DNA from: JAAYUD01 sp036846645
GTDB taxonomy: Bacteria > Bacteroidota > Bacteroidia > Bacteroidales > Bacteroidaceae
Assembly: GCA_036846645.1 (NCBI GenBank)
Contig: DAIUBN010000034.1
Location: forward strand, 1 to 19,178
Direction of reading: 5' to 3'
DNA length: 19,178 nt
Shown: positions 14,989 to 19,178 of the stretch, piece by piece
Position numbering within the stretch: position 1 is the first letter of the stretch
Layout: the number at the start of each line of letters is the position of its first letter
Made by a program: the position numbers and the translations under genes
Notes under the pieces: model-generated
Databases searched by the model: none
What the model was told of the DNA's origin: nothing
The model's input: only the letters and a program-made list of their open reading frames with translations

Positions 14989-15041
14989 TTCGCGCCTTTT
15001 TTTTGAAATATTTTTAAAATACTTTCAAAAAAAGGCGCGAA
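14989..15041. repeat. 53-base near-perfect palindrome
   Basis: TTCGCGCC (14989-14996), eight T's and GAAATATTTT on the left mirror AAAATACTTTC, seven A's and GGCGCGAA (15034-15041) on the right, with one bulged C (15022), one extra T and a 1-base centre. It starts 25 bases after the thioredoxin-fold gene's stop and covers the -33 region of the RRM gene promoter. It may be that gene's terminator, an operator, or both. Confidence 0.75.
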
Positions 15042-15065
15042 ATGTATGTTTTGGGATATTCTATC

Positions 15066-16382
15066 TTATATTCCCAATTCTCTTAACGATTTATTAATAG
15101 CCTCTCCTCTAATGTCTCTCTTCAAAATTAGACCTTCCGGACTGATCAAGATCAAGAAAGGAGTATGAGTGAATTGAAATCTTACAGGCGTAACGTTTCC
15201 TTTATCAAACAACTGTGTGAAATTGGAATTCAATTCTTTGAGTTTATTATTCCAATCGTTCTTGTCGCTATAGATGCAAATACCGACGACAGTTACCTTA
15301 TCGCTATTTTGCTGTGCAATCTTTACAAGACGCTCGAATTCATTATTACTGAAATCACTCCATGTCATCCAGAAATTAAGGATTACATATTTTCCTCTCA
15401 GCGATGAAAGCTTTACGATCCTGCCATTCTGATCATACAATGAGAAGTCTGGAGAAATCTTTCCTTCTTTCGAATTGTATTCATAATCAGCATACTTAGT
15501 AATGAATCTTCCGTAATATTTATCGCGCATTGATGGATTGAATTTGTCAAGCCATGTCTTGCTATCAGTTGCTGTTTTGTGGGCGTTGTACTTGAATAAC
15601 AGTGCCATCAGTGCATCGCTTTGAGGATTGGAAGGAATCATTTCTACAAACTTCTGAAATACATCTTTACGAATAGACATCATCTTCTTGTATGATGCCT
15701 GAATCATATCTGTTTTGGCTTTCGATTCTTCTTTCGAAATGCTATAAGCATTCACTTCATTGTCATAATTAATTTGGGCATTCATATAATTGCGAAGTTC
15801 AGAATTGGCTTCCTTCAATCTTTTAAATTCATTGATTGTGACAGATGGGTTGCATGATATGATATTCAGTTTGTTTTTTGTTATTTCAGCAGTAATGTTC
15901 ACTTTGCTGTTGTCAATAAATAGATATGGAGTGGTTTCATATTTATCACCGCTCTTATCGATTGTTGGAACAGATAGTTTATACAGTTTGCCGTCACCAG
16001 GGCGAGTATTCAGCAAGAATGTGAACATATTGCCTTTGCCTTTAGTTCTTGCCAATACTTTGTCGTTTGTACCATCTAAAAGAAATACAGAATCGCTCTT
16101 TAATCCGATGATAATACCGTCTACTGTAACATTATATTTGGCTTTTGGAGTCTGAACATCTTCTACCTCTGTCGAACCCATAATCATCTTTGGAGATGTA
16201 GTGCGTTTGGCTGTTGTTGCCGTTTTAACCTTTGCAGTAGGCTTAACTTGTTGGGTTGACTTATTTTTGCTGACAGCACTTGTCGTTGCCTTTGTGGTTG
16301 ATTTGACTTTTGTCTTTTGTGCCGATAAAGAGCTGAAAACTACAAGAGTAGCTATCAGAAATAATGAAATACTTTTTGCCAT
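15066..16382 (-). CDS. Exported thioredoxin-fold (TlpA-like) protein with SxxS in place of CxxC
   Basis: A 438-residue protein taken from ATG 16382. It starts with a signal peptide, 'MAKSISLFLIATLVVFSSLS', probably cut after A21; there is no lipobox. A Lys/Thr/Ser-rich stretch (23-65) is followed by a beta-rich region (about 82-180) like the N-terminal domain found before TlpA domains in Bacteroidetes, a helical middle, and a thioredoxin-like domain (about 309-438). That domain has 'SLRGKYVILNFWMTW' and the cis-proline segment 'THTPF' (P408), but the redox motif after W341 is S342-D-F-S345, so both catalytic cysteines are missing. Disulfide exchange is therefore unlikely; binding or structural use is possible. 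An in-frame TTG extends the frame to 16424, but it lies upstream of or at the predicted transcription start (near 16422), so ATG 16382 is chosen. Confidence 0.85.
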   Translation of the reverse strand: MAKSISLFLIATLVVFSSLSAQKTKVKSTTKATTSAVSKNKSTQQVKPTAKVKTATTAKRTTSPKMIMGSTEVEDVQTPKAKYNVTVDGIIIGLKSDSVFLLDGTNDKVLARTKGKGNMFTFLLNTRPGDGKLYKLSVPTIDKSGDKYETTPYLFIDNSKVNITAEITKNKLNIISCNPSVTINEFKRLKEANSELRNYMNAQINYDNEVNAYSISKEESKAKTDMIQASYKKMMSIRKDVFQKFVEMIPSNPQSDALMALLFKYNAHKTATDSKTWLDKFNPSMRDKYYGRFITKYADYEYNSKEGKISPDFSLYDQNGRIVKLSSLRGKYVILNFWMTWSDFSNNEFERLVKIAQQNSDKVTVVGICIYSDKNDWNNKLKELNSNFTQLFDKGNVTPVRFQFTHTPFLILISPEGLILKRDIRGEAINKSLRELGI

Positions 16383-16426
16383 ATCTAGAAAATTTATTGT
16401 TACAGCTTTTCTTTTATTTTTCAATG

Positions 16427-16434
16427 CAAAGTTA
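16427..16434 (-). promoter_or_regulatory. Promoter -7 box of the thioredoxin-fold gene
   Basis: TAACTTTG (16434-16427, minus strand) is a perfect -7 box. No clear -33 element is seen. The predicted start near 16422 leaves about 40 leader bases before ATG 16382 and excludes the TTG at 16424 as a useful start codon. Confidence 0.65.
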
Positions 16435-16523
16435 GCTAAAAAAACTCATTAATTTAAGACTTATTCGATAAATGTTCTTCAAATGTTATAATTTGTTGGA
16501 CTTCTTGATTTGACATCTATTAT

Positions 16524-16554
16524 TTTGATGGTATTATCAAATGATTTACCTTTG
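16524..16554 (+). promoter_or_regulatory. Promoter of the HAD phosphatase gene (-33 TTTG, -7 TACCTTTG)
   Basis: TTTG (16524-16527) and TACCTTTG (16547-16554) are 19 bases apart, the ideal spacing. The predicted start near 16559 gives a leader of about 20 bases. It contains AAGGTAGAGAG, one of the few purine-rich, Shine-Dalgarno-like leaders in the window. Confidence 0.85.
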
Positions 16555-16578
16555 CACCATTATTATTAAGGTAGAGAG

Positions 16579-17241
16579 ATGAAGAAATTAGTTATATTTG
16601 ATTTGGATGGTACTATATTGAATACCATCGCCGATTTGGGAACGAGTACTAACTTTGCATTACATCAGTTGGGATATCCTACTCATGATATTCCTTCATA
16701 TCGTTTCAGGGTAGGCAACGGCATCAATAAGTTATTCGAACGTGCTCTTCCAGATGGAGAGAAAACAGAAGAAAATGTACAGAGAGTGCGCAAGATATTT
16801 ATCGAACATTATAATGTTCATTGTGCCGATGCCACTTCACCATATCCTGGTATCCCTCAGTTGCTTCATACTATTGTTCAGAAGAATCTTGCTATTGCTA
16901 TTGCTTCTAACAAGTATCAGGAAGCTACCACAAAACTTATTCGTCATTTCTACAATGATATTCCTTTTATTGCTGTATTCGGACAACGTGATGGTATTGA
17001 ACGTAAACCCAATCCTTCTGTGGTCTACGAGATCATGAAGGTTGCAGATGTCGAAGCCAAAGATGTTCTATATGTCGGCGATTCGGGCGTGGATATGCAA
17101 ACTGCTCTCAATGCCGGAGTCACTGCTTGCGGTGTCACTTGGGGATTTCGTCCTAAAACAGAATTGGAGGCATTTAGCCCCCAATATATTGTAGATGAAC
17201 CAAGTTCTATCCTTTCGCTTCTTGATACAGAAAACGCTTGA
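16579..17241 (+). CDS. HAD-superfamily hydrolase, phosphoglycolate phosphatase type
   Basis: A 220-residue HAD phosphatase. Motif I is 'FDLDGTILNT' with nucleophile D8 and acid D10; motif II is S110-N111; motif III is K143-P144; motif IV is 'YVGDSGVDMQTA' with D168 and D172. The helical cap of about 60-70 residues after motif I places it in the subclass with Gph (2-phosphoglycolate phosphatase) and pyrophosphatase PpaX. The true substrate cannot be told, because Gph, beta-phosphoglucomutase-like and general phosphatases share these motifs. It is transcribed alone from an ideal promoter, divergent from the thioredoxin-fold gene. Its last 35 bases overlap the 3' end of the acyl-CoA ligase gene on the other strand, with no terminator seen between them. 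Confidence 0.9.
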   Translation: MKKLVIFDLDGTILNTIADLGTSTNFALHQLGYPTHDIPSYRFRVGNGINKLFERALPDGEKTEENVQRVRKIFIEHYNVHCADATSPYPGIPQLLHTIVQKNLAIAIASNKYQEATTKLIRHFYNDIPFIAVFGQRDGIERKPNPSVVYEIMKVADVEAKDVLYVGDSGVDMQTALNAGVTACGVTWGFRPKTELEAFSPQYIVDEPSSILSLLDTENA

Positions 17242-18874
17242 TACTGCGCTTAGGCGTTTTCTCAAATTCTTCAGGATATATCTTGACTTTACTGATTTGG
17301 CTATAGTTTGGAAGTGTTGCATTGATTGTCACACGGTTATTTTCCATCATTTTTTCAATGCCGTCATTATCTAAACCATGAGCAAAGGCATCTTCATAAT
17401 CAGGGAAGATAAGTGCTACAAGTTTAGAGTTTTGTTGTACAATAACACTTTCTGAAACGTATGGCATAGTGTTCAGCTTGTCTTCTATCTCTTCTGGATA
17501 GATGTTTTGTCCGTTAGAGCTCAATAACATGGTCTTACTACGACCTTTAAGATAAAGATTGCCACTGGTATCTATTAGCCCTAAATCGCCCGTATGGAGC
17601 CATCCTTGTTCGTCTATTACGGCTTTGGTAGCTTCTTCGTTCTTATAATAGCCAAGCATCACGTTGGTGCCTCGGCATACTACTTCACCCACTACATTAT
17701 ATGGGTCGGCAGACAGAATCTTCATTTCCATACGGTCTATGCAACGACCACAAGAGTATTTCGCGAAAGTATCCCAGGGAGAGTAGGTGATAAGTGGAGC
17801 ACATTCTGTCATTCCATAACCTACCGTATAGGGGAAATTGATGGAGTGCAAAAAGCTTTCTACTTCTTGATTGAAAGGAGCACCACCAAGAATTATTTCG
17901 TAGAATCTACCGCCAAAGGCATTGACAATCTTTTCGCGGACTGCTGCTTTTATCTTATCATTGATGATAGGCACTTTAAGCAGAATCTTCATTTGTGGTG
18001 TCTGTAGTTTCGGTAGAATTGATTTCTTAATGATTTTTTCGATAATCAATGGTACGGCTACGATGAAATGTGGTTTGATTTCAGAGAATGCCTGAAATAC
18101 AATCTTTGGTGTCGGCATTCTGGTTAGGAAGTATATATGACATCCGTTGCACATCTCATACAAAAATTCGTAGGCCATACCGTACATATGAGCCATAGGC
18201 AGCATAGATACAACGACATTACCACTTTGTAGTGGAAGATGGTCGATAGCAAACTGTACATTAGACCATATAGCTCTGAAAGGTATCATTACACCTTTCG
18301 AATAACTTGTTGTACCCGATGTATAGTTGATTAATGCCAGTTCGTCTGGGCTATCTTGATAATACGAGATATGTTCTATTCTGAAATTCTTAGGATATTT
18401 CTTTCCGAAGAGTTCGTTAAGGTGTTCACGAGCGTAATCCAGTTTCGGATTCTTTGATTGGATGATAGAAAAGTCATTCACCAAGATAATGCCTTCCAAC
18501 AGTGGCATTGCCGATTCATTGAGATTCTCCCACACCATGTCGCCTACAAATAGTATTTTGGCTTCAGAGTGGTTGACAATGGCATGCACATTATCTGCCT
18601 TGAATTCGTGCAGAATAGGTACAGCAACTGCACCATACGTCAGTATACTTAGAAAAGCAACACCCCAATGAGATGAGTTACGTCCGCAGAGTGCAATCTT
18701 ATCACCCTTTTGAATTCCACACTCTTCAAAAATAATATGAATCTTTTCTATTTTGCGTGCCAGATCCTTATATTGGAGTGTGGCACCTTTATAATCAGTC
18801 AGAGCATCTAGATCCCAATGTTCTTTTATACTCTTCTCTAATAGACTATTGAAACTGGTTGTTGAGTCGTTCAT
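17207..18874 (-). CDS. Long-chain fatty acid--CoA ligase family protein (AMP-forming)
   Basis: A 555-residue ANL-superfamily enzyme that activates a carboxylic acid with ATP to an acyl-adenylate and passes it to CoA (or another thiol). Visible motifs: the phosphate-binding loop 'INYTSGTTSYSKGV' (182-195), whose usual G-x-P is replaced by S-Y-S; 'LPMAHMYG' (225-232); the A5 motif 'VGYGMTECAP' (351-360); 'GWLHTGDLG' (424-432); 'KGRSKTMLLSSNGQNIYPEEIE' around 443-464; and the C-terminal lysine region 'KTPKRSIKRFLY' (539-550). The substrate is not fixed by sequence; length and motifs fit long-chain acyl-CoA synthetases of Bacteroidales. It has its own promoter and a leader of about 69 bases. Its stop codon lies inside the convergent HAD gene. 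Confidence 0.92.
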   Translation of the reverse strand: MNDSTTSFNSLLEKSIKEHWDLDALTDYKGATLQYKDLARKIEKIHIIFEECGIQKGDKIALCGRNSSHWGVAFLSILTYGAVAVPILHEFKADNVHAIVNHSEAKILFVGDMVWENLNESAMPLLEGIILVNDFSIIQSKNPKLDYAREHLNELFGKKYPKNFRIEHISYYQDSPDELALINYTSGTTSYSKGVMIPFRAIWSNVQFAIDHLPLQSGNVVVSMLPMAHMYGMAYEFLYEMCNGCHIYFLTRMPTPKIVFQAFSEIKPHFIVAVPLIIEKIIKKSILPKLQTPQMKILLKVPIINDKIKAAVREKIVNAFGGRFYEIILGGAPFNQEVESFLHSINFPYTVGYGMTECAPLITYSPWDTFAKYSCGRCIDRMEMKILSADPYNVVGEVVCRGTNVMLGYYKNEEATKAVIDEQGWLHTGDLGLIDTSGNLYLKGRSKTMLLSSNGQNIYPEEIEDKLNTMPYVSESVIVQQNSKLVALIFPDYEDAFAHGLDNDGIEKMMENNRVTINATLPNYSQISKVKIYPEEFEKTPKRSIKRFLYQEAKG

Positions 18875-18947
18875 GATATTTCACATTCACTTTAATTAAA
18901 AAACTCTTGAGTAAGTCTTGTTTGCAGACTTCTTCTTTTTATCGCTG

Positions 18948-18978
18948 CAAAGATAGTGCATGACAACTTTATCTGCAA
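18948..18978 (-). promoter_or_regulatory. Promoter of the acyl-CoA ligase gene
   Basis: On the minus strand TTG (18978-18976) and the perfect -7 box TATCTTTG (18955-18948) are 20 bases apart. The predicted start is near 18943. The leader of about 69 bases contains a small hairpin, AAGTCT (18918-18913) with AGACTT (18931-18926). Confidence 0.7.
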
Positions 18979-19050
18979 GTATTTTATGATATTTAATTGT
19001 CTATCTAACTATCGTGTATCTCTATCGCTATTGGATTTAGCTATTGATAG

Positions 19051-19086
19051 AAAACAAAAAAGACAGCTACATATAATGTAACTGCC
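19051..19086 (-). terminator. Rho-independent terminator after tRNA-Arg
   Basis: On the minus strand GGCAGTTACA (19086-19077) pairs with TGTAGCTGTC (19071-19062), with two G-U pairs, around a 5-base loop. A T run interrupted by one G follows (complement of 19051-19061). It lies 15 bases after the tRNA 3' end. Confidence 0.8.
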
Positions 19087-19100
19087 TATTGTTCAACTTG

Positions 19101-19174
19101 TGATCCGGATGCGATTCGAACGCATGACCCACAGCTTAGAAGGCTGTTGCTCTATCCAGCTGAGCTACCGGACC
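19101..19174 (-). tRNA. tRNA-Arg (anticodon TCT)
   Basis: A 74-base cloverleaf reads on the minus strand. The acceptor GGTCCGG (19174-19168) pairs with CCGGATC (19108-19102) with one G-U pair, and the discriminator base is A at 19101. The D arm is GCTCAGCTGGATAGAGC. The anticodon stem ACAGC/GCTGT encloses the loop CTTCTAA with anticodon TCT at 19140-19138, which reads AGA. The T arm has the standard GTTCGAATC loop (stem ATGCG/CGCAT). The 3' CCA is not encoded (CAA follows the discriminator), as is usual in Bacteroidetes. Confidence 0.96.
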
Positions 19175-19178
19175 TCCG

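Noticed and set aside
16383..16424. N-terminal extension of the thioredoxin-fold gene from a TTG codon at 16424.
   Set aside because: The TTG lies at the predicted transcription start, and ATG 16382 begins a textbook signal peptide; the extension would place 14 polar residues before it.
17594..18007. A 137-codon frame on the plus strand opposite the acyl-CoA ligase gene.
   Set aside because: It overlaps the conserved ANL motifs of the ligase on the other strand and shows no recognisable domain or promoter.
19101..19174. tRNA-Arg as a possible integration site for a mobile element.
   Set aside because: The downstream 200 bases hold only a terminator and the ligase promoter; no integrase, no repeated tRNA 3' end, no composition shift.

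Overview
The window (about 19.2 kb, AT-rich) reads as chromosome of a member of the Bacteroidales. Evidence: seven clear promoters of the Bacteroidetes sigma-ABfr type (TAnnTTTG at -7, some with TTTG/TTG about 19-20 bases upstream), little Shine-Dalgarno sequence and A/T-rich leaders, a SecA of about 1100 residues with a SEC-C zinc tail, ribosomal protein S16 with a long Ala/Glu/Lys tail, a single-RRM RNA-binding protein, and a CCDC81-type HU protein with a SPOR domain. I cannot resolve the genus. No phage, insertion sequence, CRISPR array, toxin or conjugation gene was seen; this is ordinary core genome with a few unusual regulatory structures and diverged domains.

Layout. 1-255 (+): 3' end of an alkaline phosphatase / phosphodiesterase family gene. 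377-3682 (+): secA, closed by a strong terminator. 3861-4787 (+): AraC-type regulator. 4869-7010 (+): Tex, a nucleic-acid-binding S1 protein. 7011-7324: gene-free and AT-rich, with an elaborate set of direct and inverted repeats and the rpsP terminator. 7325-7960 (-): rpsP. 8101-8889 (+): inositol monophosphatase family enzyme, meeting an NhaC-type antiporter (8886-10190, -) tail to tail. The antiporter is the second gene of a pair with an AspT/YidE-type transporter (10198-11889, -). 11978-12493 and 12509-13666 (-): a two-gene operon of an HU-CCDC81/SPOR membrane protein followed by a zinc-ribbon/FHA protein. 13899-14450 (+): rfbC. 14558-14839 (-): RRM RNA-binding protein with a structured leader. 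15066-16382 (-): exported thioredoxin-fold protein. 16579-17241 (+): HAD phosphatase of phosphoglycolate-phosphatase type. 17207-18874 (-): long-chain acyl-CoA ligase family. 19101-19174 (-): tRNA-Arg(TCT).

How the genes work together. Most are unlinked housekeeping functions. Two operons are clear: the transporter pair (AspT/YidE-like plus NhaC-like) and the HU-CCDC81-SPOR plus zinc-ribbon-FHA pair. The second is the best candidate here for a little-described system. A protein with cytoplasmic DNA-binding-like domains, one membrane helix and an outward peptidoglycan-binding SPOR domain is co-transcribed with a phosphopeptide-reader-like protein whose reader residues have diverged. Its first gene also appears to be transcribed without a leader.

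Other points worth following: SxxS in place of CxxC in the thioredoxin-fold protein; a 53-base near-perfect palindrome and a 27-codon upstream frame at the RRM gene; and RNA hairpins placed at the predicted 5' ends of the secA, rpsP and RRM-gene transcripts.
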